This document shows, piece after piece, positions 32,852-42,086 of a stretch of 43,661 bases of DNA; within the stretch, counting starts at the first letter, position 1; every line of letters starts with the position of its first letter. Made by a program: the position numbers and the translations under genes. Under the pieces are notes generated by a model, which was given only the letters and a program-made list of their open reading frames with translations, ran no database searches and was not told the origin of the DNA. The stretch comes from Clostridium sp. ZS2-4 (GTDB lineage: Bacteria > Bacillota > Clostridia > Clostridiales > Clostridiaceae), in NCBI RefSeq assembly GCF_026719745.1, contig NZ_JAPPRQ010000046.1:1-43661 (forward strand). Reading direction: 5' to 3'.

Positions 32852-33757
32852 TTAATCTTCATTTTCCATGGAATACTCTATAATATAGTCTAATAATTGA
32901 CTAAAGTCTATACCTTTTGCTTGTGCGCTTTTAGGGAAAAGACTATTTGGGGTCATTCCAGGCAAAGTATTTATTTCAAGGACATAAACTTCATCATTTT
33001 TTACAATAACGTCAACTCTAGCATATGCCTTACATTTAAATATATTCCAGCATTCCTTTGATATATCCTCTATTTTTTTTTGTAATATATCAGGCAATTG
33101 AACAATATTTTCTTCTGCTCCGTCATTATCATACTTGGAATTATAATCAAAAAACTCAGATTTAGGTTTTATTGAAATTATAGGCAGTGTTTCTCCGTTC
33201 AAAATACAGCAGGTCATCTCTTCACCTTGTACATATTCTTCAATCATGATTTCAGAATCGTACTTTAGTGCTTCACAAACAGCTTTTTCTACTTCTTCGT
33301 TATTTTTTACTATAAAGATTCCAATACTTGAACCTCCACAGTTAGGTTTTACTACTAATGGATATCCCATTTCTTCTAATATATTATAATTTATATCTTC
33401 TAATTTTTTAACCATAACCCACTTAGGCGTTTTAATTCCTTCATATTTTAACATTTTCTTGCTCATATTCTTGTCCATACATACTGCGCTGGACAAAACA
33501 CCACTACCTGAATATGGTATATCAATGGTTTCCAATACAGATTGAACCTTTCCATCTTCACCAAAAGTACCGTGCAGAGCAATAAAAGCAAAATCTAAGC
33601 ATTTAACTTTATCTATAAGCTCATACCTGGTTGTTATAGGTATAGGCAAAACTTCATATTTATTTCTATCAAGGTTTTTTATAATTTCTTTTCCAGTAAG
33701 AAGAGATATTTCTCTTTCTGATGAGGTTCCCCCCATTATAACTCCTACCATCATCAT
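32852..33757 (-). CDS. ddl: D-alanine--D-alanine ligase
   Basis: A 301-aa ATP-grasp ligase: [14 protein letters not shown] near the start, [74 protein letters not shown] and [18 protein letters not shown]. It makes the D-Ala-D-Ala dipeptide for peptidoglycan. The start was set at ATG 33757 (M-M-M) with TTTGGAGGAATGTACT before it, removing ten residues from the longest frame. It is cotranscribed with the DdlR-like regulator; repeat locus I lies about 105 bp upstream. Confidence 0.96.
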   Translation of the reverse strand: MMMVGVIMGGTSSEREISLLTGKEIIKNLDRNKYEVLPIPITTRYELIDKVKCLDFAFIALHGTFGEDGKVQSVLETIDIPYSGSGVLSSAVCMDKNMSKKMLKYEGIKTPKWVMVKKLEDINYNILEEMGYPLVVKPNCGGSSIGIFIVKNNEEVEKAVCEALKYDSEIMIEEYVQGEEMTCCILNGETLPIISIKPKSEFFDYNSKYDNDGAEENIVQLPDILQKKIEDISKECWNIFKCKAYARVDVIVKNDEVYVLEINTLPGMTPNSLFPKSAQAKGIDFSQLLDYIIEYSMENED

Positions 33758-33860
33758 AGTACATTCCTCCAAAAAAGTATCCTTCACGTTATATTGTACA
33801 TTATCTACACAAATAAAAAAGAACCACAGTAATTTAGATTAAGTTTGGGAGTGGTCATTA

Positions 33861-34114
33861 TGAGAATGTTGCGACACAACATTCTTGTATTCCCCAGTCG
33901 CCAATCACCAATCCCCAGAGTAAAGAAAAAAGATAAAAGCACTTAAGAACAATTAGATAAAAATAAATTAAAATAGACTTAAAGATAGATTATATCTACT
34001 TTAAGTCTATTTTGCTTTATTTTAATTTTAGTTTTGCATTAGCAAAACATCCTTCTCTGGTGACTGGGGATTGGGGATTGGTTACTAGAATAAAATTGTT
34101 ACACAATTTTATTC
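33861..34114. repeat. Repeat locus I: second full-length composite element
   Basis: Same parts in the same order and orientation as locus H (2.72 kb away): AGAATGTTG/CAACATTCT hairpin, array CCAGTCGCCAATCACCAATC, a central hairpin with core AAATAGACTTAAAG/CTTTAAGTCTATTT, GTTTTGCATTAGCAAAAC, inverted array CTGGTGACTGGGGATTGGGG, GATTGGTTACTAG, and the GAATAAAATTGT/ACAATTTTATTC hairpin. Identity to H is visibly above 90 percent. It ends 4 bp before the -35 box of the next promoter. Confidence 0.92.
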
Positions 34115-34118
34115 AGTG

Positions 34119-34175
34119 TTGACAAATTAACCCAAAAGAGGTATATTACTAGTGTACTATATAAACTAGTACACT
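34119..34175 (+). promoter_or_regulatory. Sigma-A promoter and YtrA-type operator of the GntR-ABC operon
   Basis: TTGACA (34119-34124), exact 17-bp spacer, TATATT (34142-34147). From 34151 to 34175 lies AGTGTACTA-tataaac-TAGTACACT, a perfect inverted repeat with 9-bp arms, covering the expected transcription start. This is the form of operator bound by YtrA-type GntR repressors, so the operon is probably autorepressed. Confidence 0.8.
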
Positions 34176-34198
34176 TAATACAGTTAGGAGGTGACCAT

Positions 34199-34576
34199 GT
34201 GATTAATATAGACAGCAGAAGCAGTAAACCTATTTATGAACAGGTTGTAGATGGGGTGAAAGAAAACATTATAAAAGGTATTTTGCAGCCGGGAGATAAA
34301 TTGCCTTCTGTTAGAGAACTGTCAGCTATGCTTACAACTAATCCTAATACTATCAGCAAAGCCTATAAAGAGCTGGAAAGGCAGAAGGCTATTGAAACAA
34401 TAAAAGGAAAGGGTACTTATGTGGCTAGTGATTATAAGCCAAAGATTGATGAAGATAAGTTAGAAATACTGAAAAAGAAGATAAAAGAAATATTAATAGA
34501 AGCTCATTATATGGGGCTGGGAAAAGGTGAAATTATAGAGTTATTGGAAAAAATTCATAGGGAGTTAAAGGAGTGA
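34199..34576 (+). CDS. GntR family regulator, YtrA subfamily
   Basis: A 125-aa repressor: winged helix at 1-75 (SSKPIYEQVVDGVKENIIKG, LPSVRELSAMLTTNPNTISK, AYKELERQKAIETIKGKGTY) plus a short helical C-terminal dimer domain of about 45 residues, as in YtrA and unlike longer GntR types. The GTG start at 34199 follows TTAGGAGGTGACCAT; an ATG two bases earlier is out of frame. It is 4 bp from the ABC ATPase gene and probably represses the operon from the palindrome at 34151-34175, responding to cell-envelope stress or a drug. Confidence 0.93.
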   Translation: MINIDSRSSKPIYEQVVDGVKENIIKGILQPGDKLPSVRELSAMLTTNPNTISKAYKELERQKAIETIKGKGTYVASDYKPKIDEDKLEILKKKIKEILIEAHYMGLGKGEIIELLEKIHRELKE

Positions 34577-34580
34577 TAAC

Positions 34581-35477
34581 ATGATTGAAACAAATGGTGT
34601 ATGTAAGAGTTTAGGAAATAAGCAGGTACTAAAAAACATAAACCTTCATGTGAAAAAGGGAAGCATATTTGGACTGATTGGTGAAAATGGAGCAGGTAAA
34701 ACAACTTTAATAAGATGTTTAACTGGGATTTTTAAAGTTGATGATGGAGGAATAAAAATAGATGGTCAGCAGGTTTTTGAAAATCCAGAAGTAAAACAGA
34801 AAATAGGATATGTGGCAGATCAAAATCAGTACTTTTCTTCTTTTAAAATAAAAGAATTGGTTGATTTTTATGAAATGACCTATCCAAGCTTTTCTTTAGA
34901 AAGGTTTAAAGAGCTCAATCAAATTTTTAGTATTCCAGAGGGAAAAAGAATAAGAGAACTTTCAAAAGGAATGAAAATGAGGGTATCATTAATGCTTAAT
35001 TTAAGCATATATCCAGAAGTTTTAATTTTGGATGAGCCTACATCAGGTTTGGACCCCATTATAAAGAAAAAGGTAATGAGTCTTTTAGTAGAAGAAGTAG
35101 CAGATAGAGATGTAACTGTTTTTATTTCGTCCCATCATTTAAATGATTTAGAGAGAGTTTGTGACAGTATTGCAATTATGGATAAGGGTGAAATAAAATA
35201 TGTAAACAATATTGAAGATATGAAGGATAATATTAAAAAGCTTCAGGTAGTATTTAAGGATAAGATTTCAGTAGACTTTTCTTCTTGGAATGAGATAATG
35301 ACTGTAGAAAAATTAGGAAGGGTCAATTATGTTATTACAAAGAATTATTCTAAAGAATTGGAGCAAAAGCTTCTTAATCATGGAGCTATGTTTGTAGAAG
35401 AAATAGATTTAAGTTTAGAAGATATGTTTATTTATTCTATGGAGGAGGGACGAGATTATGAAAAAAATTTGGCGTAA
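34581..35477 (+). CDS. ABC transporter ATP-binding protein
   Basis: A 298-aa ATPase: Walker A GENGAGKT (34-41), Q-loop region GYVADQNQYFSS, signature RELSKGMKMRVSLML, Walker B VLILDEPTSGLDP and H-loop SSHHLNDLE; a C-terminal ~85-residue extension follows. The type fits YtrB-like exporters controlled by a YtrA repressor. It overlaps the permease gene by 20 bp. The start ATG follows AAAGGAGTGATAAC. Confidence 0.93.
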   Translation: MIETNGVCKSLGNKQVLKNINLHVKKGSIFGLIGENGAGKTTLIRCLTGIFKVDDGGIKIDGQQVFENPEVKQKIGYVADQNQYFSSFKIKELVDFYEMTYPSFSLERFKELNQIFSIPEGKRIRELSKGMKMRVSLMLNLSIYPEVLILDEPTSGLDPIIKKKVMSLLVEEVADRDVTVFISSHHLNDLERVCDSIAIMDKGEIKYVNNIEDMKDNIKKLQVVFKDKISVDFSSWNEIMTVEKLGRVNYVITKNYSKELEQKLLNHGAMFVEEIDLSLEDMFIYSMEEGRDYEKNLA

Positions 35478-36570
35478 TCCTTTAGTTTATAAGGAATGGA
35501 AAAGTGTAAGATGGATTACATTACTTATGACTTTGAGTATATTCTTTACAAAGATAATGTCAGTTATGAGTCGGTTAAAATGGATTAAAGAAATTGAAAC
35601 TAGTGGAGAAATTTTCGGTAGACCAATAGCTCCAAAAGATTTTCCATTATATACAAAGTATTGGTTTAATCAAGCTTTATTAGATTATGATAATGAAATG
35701 TTTGTTTTTTCTACAATAGGCTGCTTAGTTCTACTTGTTGTTGTCCTTTTTAGAAGTGAAAGACAGAACAAAACCTATGAACTTTTAGCTTCTATGCCTT
35801 TTAAAAGAAAAGATATAATAGTAACTAAATGGTATATGGGTATGCTGAGTATATTCATTAGTTGTTTTATTGGATTTATTGCACTTTCTATGTTTTATAC
35901 AAGCAATATTAAATATATTCAGGATTCCTATAGTATTGTTTTTAAGTGGTCACTACTTCATATGCTTATGTATATGAGCATTTTTACTATACTGTTTTTT
36001 ATTCAGAGTGTAATGGGACAGAATATTGCAGGGTCTATAGTGGGAGCTATTATAATAGTTGTGCCATTTTTTATACTAACAATGATTTCAGAACTAATAC
36101 GAGTTTATGCTGGATTGTCATGGAAAGATAAAATTATCAGAGATATAGATGCAGTGGCTAATAATCTGAATTTGTATGATTTTAGTAGAACTGAATGGAT
36201 ACAAGTAGGCAATTACAAAATCAGGGAAGAGCTGGGCTGCTATGCTGATCATTATTGTATTTATAACAACTATAATTTAAAAATTATAGCCTTGTTGATA
36301 ATAATGTGCATATTCTTTGCACTATCAGTTTATGCATATAAGAGAAATGCCTTTGAAAAGAATGGAAACTTAATTTTGTTTTCTGCTTTAGAATCAGTAT
36401 TTAAGTGGGGAGTGGCCATTTGTTTAGGACTTTTACTTTGTGGTGTGTTTGGAATTGGGTATGCAGATAACGATAAAATTGTAACAGGTATTTTCTTAGT
36501 TATAGGAACAGCTCTAGGGTACTTTACAGCTAACAAAGCTATTAAGATTTGTGCTAGTAGTAATAAATGA
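35458..36570 (+). CDS. ABC transporter permease
   Basis: A 370-aa membrane protein with a cytosolic start (KKIWRNPLVYKEWKSVRW) and six or more helices; RSERQNKTYELLASMPFKRK between helices is typical of ABC-2 type permeases of the YtrC/YtrD kind. The start was set at ATG 35458 with GGAGGAGGGACGAGATT. It is the last gene of the regulator-ATPase-permease unit; the substrate is unknown but cell-envelope stress defence is a common role. Confidence 0.87.
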   Translation: MKKIWRNPLVYKEWKSVRWITLLMTLSIFFTKIMSVMSRLKWIKEIETSGEIFGRPIAPKDFPLYTKYWFNQALLDYDNEMFVFSTIGCLVLLVVVLFRSERQNKTYELLASMPFKRKDIIVTKWYMGMLSIFISCFIGFIALSMFYTSNIKYIQDSYSIVFKWSLLHMLMYMSIFTILFFIQSVMGQNIAGSIVGAIIIVVPFFILTMISELIRVYAGLSWKDKIIRDIDAVANNLNLYDFSRTEWIQVGNYKIREELGCYADHYCIYNNYNLKIIALLIIMCIFFALSVYAYKRNAFEKNGNLILFSALESVFKWGVAICLGLLLCGVFGIGYADNDKIVTGIFLVIGTALGYFTANKAIKICASSNK

Positions 36571-36642
36571 TTCAACTTGATTAGTGGAGTTGAGATATGG
36601 GAAAATAAAAAATGTGAGAGAATATAAAAAATTACTAAAGTA

Positions 36643-36688
36643 AAGAAGGCATATAGTACGGGGAGGGTACTATATGCCTTCTTTTTCA
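36643..36688. terminator. Terminator between the ABC operon and the MATE gene
   Basis: AAGAAGGCATATAGTAC (36643-36659) pairs exactly with GTACTATATGCCTTCTT (36667-36683), then TTTC. The end of the MATE gene (K-E-G-I-stop) lies within this stem. Confidence 0.88.
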
Positions 36689-38019
36689 TGTTTGAATTTT
36701 CTTTTAAACAGAATAAACATGGTTACTCCTTCAAATATCCATTGAACAGCAGTTATCCACCAAACATATACTACGGATACTTTTAACACATATACAAAGT
36801 AGAACATTAGAGGAAGGCGTATAAACCAGCTGGAAATCAAAGAGACTTTAAAAGGTGTTTGGGTATTTCCTGCGCCTTTCAGTGCTCCTCCAAGGATAAG
36901 AGAAACTGCCATAGGAATTTGCTCAACAGAAGCTACCATAAGGCATAAGGCTCCAAGGCGTATAACTTCTTTTTCAGTAGTATCAATAAACGGTTTTATC
37001 AAAAACTCTGGACAAACCAAGAAAAATAATGCACATATAGCCATAAACAAGGCTCCTAAAAATGTACAGGCAAAAGCATATTCCTTAGCTTTTTCATAAT
37101 TTTTTTCACCTATTTTGTGTCCAACTAAAGTAGTTGCAGCAACGCCAAAGCCCCATCCAGGCATAAAGGATATGGACTCAATTGTGGTAGTTATCTGGTT
37201 TGCTGCAAAGGCGGTAGCTCCAATATGCATTATAATAAATGAGCTTAAAAGTCTGCTTAGTGAGAACGATCCTTCCTGCATACCGGAAGGAATAGATAAC
37301 TTCAACAGGGTTGAAAGTTTATTAGTATTTAAAGCCTTTATATATTTAGGTCTAATTTTAATCTTAGATTTTTTAAAGGTATAAAGTGCTGCAAAAATGA
37401 AGCCTGTTATTTGAGCTATGGAAGTGGCAATAGCTGCTCCCTTTACTCCAAGTTCAGGAAATCCAAATCTACCGAATATTAAAACCCAGTCCAAGCTTAG
37501 ATTTACTACATTTATAAGGAATGATATTAAAAGAGGAATTTTTGTATTGCCATATCCTCGTAGTATTCCATTTATCATACTAGTTAACATATTAAAGAAC
37601 AGACCAAAAGAGATTATCCTCATATAGGTAACCCCAAGATTTATAACATCACCTTTTGCTTGTGCAAGTATAAGGATATTTTTTGAAAAAGCAAACATTG
37701 CTATTGATATAAATAAAGAAATTATTGCTCCTATAAAGATACCTATGGATGCATATTCTTCGGCAGAATCATACTTTTTAGCCCCATATTTTCTGGCTAC
37801 TAATGAAGTTATTCCAACGGCTATACCTACTGATATAAACATATTGATAAAGGTATATAAAATTTCAGAACTTAATCCTACAGCACTTACAGCAATTTTT
37901 CCTCCGTACTTACCTACCATCATGGTGTCTAGGACCCATATCATCATGTACAAAGTCATTTCACCAACAGCAGGCAGAGCCAGGGACAGAACGTCTTTAA
38001 TTATGTTTTTATTAAACAT
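36670..38019 (-). CDS. MATE family efflux transporter
   Basis: A 449-aa protein with about 12 helices, two MatE halves (LALPAVGEMTLYMMIWVLDT and LKLSIPSGMQEGSFSLSRLL) and the motif LVARKYGAKKYDSAE. MATE proteins pump cationic drugs or metabolites out with Na+ or H+. The start ATG 38019 follows AAAAGGGGTAAAATC. It is a single gene; the 3' end shares the terminator with the ABC operon. Confidence 0.95.
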   Translation of the reverse strand: MFNKNIIKDVLSLALPAVGEMTLYMMIWVLDTMMVGKYGGKIAVSAVGLSSEILYTFINMFISVGIAVGITSLVARKYGAKKYDSAEEYASIGIFIGAIISLFISIAMFAFSKNILILAQAKGDVINLGVTYMRIISFGLFFNMLTSMINGILRGYGNTKIPLLISFLINVVNLSLDWVLIFGRFGFPELGVKGAAIATSIAQITGFIFAALYTFKKSKIKIRPKYIKALNTNKLSTLLKLSIPSGMQEGSFSLSRLLSSFIIMHIGATAFAANQITTTIESISFMPGWGFGVAATTLVGHKIGEKNYEKAKEYAFACTFLGALFMAICALFFLVCPEFLIKPFIDTTEKEVIRLGALCLMVASVEQIPMAVSLILGGALKGAGNTQTPFKVSLISSWFIRLPLMFYFVYVLKVSVVYVWWITAVQWIFEGVTMFILFKRKFKHEKEGI

Positions 38020-38154
38020 GATTTTACCCCTTTTGCAAATATATTACTTCTCATTTATATTAATGTATTAAATAAAATAAAACAACCCTTCTTTTATTTT
38101 GCTTGAATTTTGGCTAAAATAGTAGGTATATGAATTCAGGCCGAGGTGAATATA

Positions 38155-41100
38155 TTGATCAATATAACTGAAAGAACGATAAAAAACTTAACAAGTGAAA
38201 TAATGTATATGAGAGGAGAAAAATATTATCTTCAAGGCAATGTAGTGGATGTAGATACAGCTGTAATAAATAATAATAATCTTGATGGGGAGATAACTAT
38301 TATTAAAGGCAAGATTAAATCGGATAATGAAATTAAAATATACAATGCTTATGCTGCCATTAATAAGTATGGTGGAATTACTAATGTTAATTGTGAATGT
38401 CAGGCATTTATGAATTACTTTCCAGCAGTTGGAGTGTGTAAACACGTTATTGCCCTTCTTTTAAAATATGTAAGAGAAAAAGACCTGATTATGAATCCAA
38501 GAGGTTCAAGACAAGTAAAACAGCTTATAAAGGCTTTAGGATATGCCCATTTGGACAGTATGAGTGGTAAAAAGCAAATAAAAATAGAATACAGATATCA
38601 GCATGAAAGCTGGAACGGAGGAGTATCTGCACTGGAGTTAAAAGCTGGAGAAAGTCAAATGTATGTTGTAAAGGACCTAAAGGAATTTATCGAAGCTATT
38701 AAAAATAAGGATAGAACTATTTACTTTGGACAAAAATTCACCTTTGATCCTTCTATTCACCAGTTTAAAGAAGAGGATGAGAACATAATCAACATTCTTA
38801 TGGAAGTATATGATATGAATGATAAGGTTAGATATTTAGATAATTATAGCTATGCTTCAAATAGATTTTTAAAAGGAAAAAAAGCATATTTTATTGAGAG
38901 TCAAATAAAGAGAGTATTTCAGCATTTAAAAGGAAGAACTATAGAGATAAACATTGATGGGCAAAATAGTGTTAAAGGAAAGATATTGGAAGAGGATATG
39001 CCTTTGGAATTCAGTCTTATGAAAGAGAGAAAAGATATAGTTTTAGAGCAAAAAGGAGTATTGCCTGTGCCTATTACAGTAGATGGAGAGTATTTTATTT
39101 ATAAGGACAATATTTATAGACCTTCTGATGAGCAGAGAGAGATTTATTTACCTTTCTATGATGCTTTTATACACAATAGACATAGAGTTATAAGATTTGA
39201 CAATGAAGACAGTGAAGAACTGGCTTCATATATAGTACCAAATCTAAAGAAAGTCAGCTCAAATATTAATATGGATTCCAGTTTAACAAATAATTTTTAT
39301 GAAGAACCCCTTAAAATATCTATATATCTTGATAAACAGGATACTGGAGTAAGTGCTCAGGTGAAATACAATTATGGAGAAATAGAAATAAATCCTCTGA
39401 AGGATGAAGATGTACGAAAAGATAAAAAAATTCTGGTTAGAGATATAAGAGAAGAAGTGAAGCCTATAAATGCTATTCTTAACTTTGGATTTGAAAAGAG
39501 AAAAGAAAAATTTGTATTAATGGATGAAGATAGACTTATAGAGTTTCTGATTAAAGGTATTGAAGCACTTCAACAATTTGGAGAAGTGTATTATTCAGAA
39601 GCTTTTAAAAATGTCAAGGTACATACTTCTTCCAACGTAACTTCAAGTATTAGAATAAATAATGAAGATTTATTAGAGTTTACTTTTGATATTGAAGGTG
39701 TAGAGAAAGAAGAGCTTAGGAATATTTTTGAAGCTTTGAGGGAGAAAAAAAAATACTACAAGCTGAAAAAGGGAGGATTTATCCCGTTGGACAATGATGA
39801 ACTCAGCAGCTTTGCAAGTATGATTGATTATTTAAACATAAAGGATTCTGATTTAGGTAAGGAAAAGGTACTGCTTTCTCGATACAATGCTTTATATATA
39901 GAGCAGAGTACAAAAGATAAGGGATTAAAGATAGAAAAGGATAAAAAATTCAAAGAGCTTATAAGTAATGTGAATGAAATAAAGGATGAAGAATTAGAAC
40001 CTAAAGAAGAAATAAATAAAATAATGAGAGACTATCAAAAATTTGGATTCAAGTGGCTTAAAACCCTTGCAAAATGCGGTTTTGGTGGAATACTTGCGGA
40101 TGAAATGGGACTTGGAAAAACGCTTCAAGCCATATCATTTATTCAGTCAGAGGTGGAACAGGGTGAAAAACAGACTTGTTTGGTCGTAGCGCCTACTTCC
40201 TTGGTGTACAACTGGAAGGATGAGATTGAAAAATTTGCACCGGATCTTAAAACCTTAGTTATATCGGGAAGTAAGAAAGAAAGAAGAGATAAACTAAAAG
40301 AAATTTATGAGTACGATGTTATCCTTACTTCATATCCACTTATAAGGAGAGATATAGAGGATTATGAAGAAATTAATTTTAAATACTGCTTTTTAGATGA
40401 AGCACAGCATATAAAGAATCCTAATTCTATAAATTCAAAAGCTGTGAAGGAATTAAAAGCAAAGGGATACTTTGCGCTGACAGGAACACCAATAGAAAAT
40501 TCTCTTACAGAGCTTTGGTCTATATTTGATTTTATTATGCCTGGGTATTTAATGAGTCACAGTAAATTTTCACACAAATATGAAGGCCCTATAGTTAAAG
40601 ATAATAATGCTGAAGCGTTAAAGGAACTTAATAAGCATATAAAGCCTTTTATATTAAGAAGAGTGAAAAAGGATGTTATAAAAGAGCTTCCTTCAAAGAT
40701 AGAGCATAAGGTAGTGGTTGAAATGACTAAAGAGCAGAAAAAACTTTATGCTGCGTATCTAACACAATCGAAGGAGGAAATAGACACAGAAATACGAGAA
40801 AAAGGGTTTAAAAACAGTAGATTTAAGATTTTATCTATTCTTACAAGGTTAAGACAAATCTGCTGTGATCCTACTACTTTTATAGATAATTTTAAAGGTG
40901 AAAGCGGTAAGATGGAAGCCTTGGACGATTTGTTAGAGGACAGTATAAAATCGGGACACAGAATATTGTTGTTTTCTCAATTTACTTCTGTATTAAAAAA
41001 CATAGAAAAAAGGTTAAAAAAGAATAAAATAGAATATATGTATTTAGATGGTCAAACCCATATGGAAGATAGAGGCGAGCTGGTTAAGAGTTTTAACGAA

Positions 41101-41421
41101 GGAGAAGGAAAAGTATTCTTAATTTCCCTAAAAGCAGGAGGGACAGGACTGAATCTAACTGGAGCAGATACGGTAATTCACTTTGATCCTTGGTGGAATC
41201 CGGCAGTTGAAGAACAAGCTTCAGACAGAGCGCATAGAATTGGGCAGGAAAAGACGGTTCAGGTTATAAAGCTGATAGCTAGAGGAAGTATCGAAGAAAA
41301 AATTTATAAATTGCAGCAAAAGAAAAAAGAAATAATAAAAAATGTAATGGATTCAGAAATTAAAGAGGAAAGTTTGATTTCACAGATGAATGAAGAGGAA
41401 ATTAAAGAACTGTTTATTTAG
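38155..41421 (+). CDS. SWIM-SNF2 family helicase
   Basis: A 1088-aa SWI2/SNF2 ATPase. The N-terminal SWIM zinc finger has C80-E-C82 and C95-K-H97 (NCECQAF...GVCKHVIALL). A long middle region (about 110-600, beta-rich, containing the bacterial SNF2-associated domain) precedes the helicase core: LADEMGLGKTLQA (about 647), FLDEAQHIKN (about 747), ALTGTPIENSLTELWS, and a second core domain with LISLKAGGTGLNLTGADT, DPWWNPAVEEQA and DRAHRIGQ. It translocates on duplex DNA or remodels protein-DNA complexes. The start was set at TTG 38155 because GAGGTGA precedes it by 5 nt; the GTG at 38146 lies in that site. Confidence 0.93.
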   Translation: MINITERTIKNLTSEIMYMRGEKYYLQGNVVDVDTAVINNNNLDGEITIIKGKIKSDNEIKIYNAYAAINKYGGITNVNCECQAFMNYFPAVGVCKHVIALLLKYVREKDLIMNPRGSRQVKQLIKALGYAHLDSMSGKKQIKIEYRYQHESWNGGVSALELKAGESQMYVVKDLKEFIEAIKNKDRTIYFGQKFTFDPSIHQFKEEDENIINILMEVYDMNDKVRYLDNYSYASNRFLKGKKAYFIESQIKRVFQHLKGRTIEINIDGQNSVKGKILEEDMPLEFSLMKERKDIVLEQKGVLPVPITVDGEYFIYKDNIYRPSDEQREIYLPFYDAFIHNRHRVIRFDNEDSEELASYIVPNLKKVSSNINMDSSLTNNFYEEPLKISIYLDKQDTGVSAQVKYNYGEIEINPLKDEDVRKDKKILVRDIREEVKPINAILNFGFEKRKEKFVLMDEDRLIEFLIKGIEALQQFGEVYYSEAFKNVKVHTSSNVTSSIRINNEDLLEFTFDIEGVEKEELRNIFEALREKKKYYKLKKGGFIPLDNDELSSFASMIDYLNIKDSDLGKEKVLLSRYNALYIEQSTKDKGLKIEKDKKFKELISNVNEIKDEELEPKEEINKIMRDYQKFGFKWLKTLAKCGFGGILADEMGLGKTLQAISFIQSEVEQGEKQTCLVVAPTSLVYNWKDEIEKFAPDLKTLVISGSKKERRDKLKEIYEYDVILTSYPLIRRDIEDYEEINFKYCFLDEAQHIKNPNSINSKAVKELKAKGYFALTGTPIENSLTELWSIFDFIMPGYLMSHSKFSHKYEGPIVKDNNAEALKELNKHIKPFILRRVKKDVIKELPSKIEHKVVVEMTKEQKKLYAAYLTQSKEEIDTEIREKGFKNSRFKILSILTRLRQICCDPTTFIDNFKGESGKMEALDDLLEDSIKSGHRILLFSQFTSVLKNIEKRLKKNKIEYMYLDGQTHMEDRGELVKSFNEGEGKVFLISLKAGGTGLNLTGADTVIHFDPWWNPAVEEQASDRAHRIGQEKTVQVIKLIARGSIEEKIYKLQQKKKEIIKNVMDSEIKEESLISQMNEEEIKELFI

Positions 41422-41442
41422 TAACTAGTGACTGGTTACTAG
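41422..41442. repeat. Repeat locus J: CTAGTGACTGGTTACTAG fragment
   Basis: TAACTAGTGACTGGTTACTAG lies just after the helicase stop and before the ribosome site of the next gene. It is a single inverted heptad pair and the smallest copy of the family in the window. Confidence 0.6.
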
Positions 41443-41462
41443 AAAAAATGGGAGGGATTATT

Positions 41463-41924
41463 ATGCTTAGTAAGCTGATAGGATTTTTCACTAAGAGAAA
41501 GAGAACTATACCGGAGCAAAGCTTGATCTATACAAGAAACAGGCTGAAACAGCTGCTCTATAATGATGGAAAGATTTTAGACATAGCGATAAATGAGAGA
41601 CTTATTGAATTGGAAAAAAAGCTGGAATATTTAATAGAAAAAGAATATCATATACACATTTTGGATGAATTGAATGGTGTTCTGCTGGCACTAATAGAGA
41701 GCAGTATTAATAAGAATAAGATATTACCTGGTTCTGTTGAAAAAATAAAGGAAGCTTTAGAACAGTATGAAAATTTTATAGATAATATGATTAAACAGCA
41801 TGAAGAGGAAGAAAACAAGGAAATAGAAATGACAGAAAAGGTTATAAATATGGAATTGGATAAGTTTAGTAGTGTTGTAAAAAGTATGAGTGATGATATT
41901 AAAAAAAGTAAAGGAAATACATGA
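41463..41924 (+). CDS. Charged helical protein of unknown function
   Basis: A 153-aa soluble protein, mostly alpha-helical and highly charged, with coiled-coil-like blocks (LIELEKKLEYLIEKEYHI, QYENFIDNMIKQHEEEE). A basic amphipathic N terminus (MLSKLIGFFTKRKRTIPEQ) could touch membrane or DNA. The start is ATG 41463 after GGGAGGGATTATT. It lies 41 bp after the SNF2 gene with only locus J between them, so the two are probably cotranscribed and may work together. The family is not recognised. Confidence 0.65.
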   Translation: MLSKLIGFFTKRKRTIPEQSLIYTRNRLKQLLYNDGKILDIAINERLIELEKKLEYLIEKEYHIHILDELNGVLLALIESSINKNKILPGSVEKIKEALEQYENFIDNMIKQHEEEENKEIEMTEKVINMELDKFSSVVKSMSDDIKKSKGNT

Positions 41925-42051
41925 TGAATTTTATTTATTTTTCATACAATAATATGGAAATTAACCATTTTATGTAATTAAGCAACGAATGGTGTTAATT
42001 TTTTACAAATGAATATTATTGCAAAAATAACATAAATTACAAGTATAAAAG

Positions 42052-42080
42052 TTGTCAAAAAAGCACAATTTATATATATA
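42052..42080 (+). promoter_or_regulatory. Candidate sigma-A promoter of bcd-etf
   Basis: TTGTCA (42052-42057), exact 17-bp spacer, TATATA (42075-42080). The RNA would start near 42087 and carry an untranslated leader of about 295 nt. Confidence 0.45.
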
Positions 42081-42086
42081 AACGTA

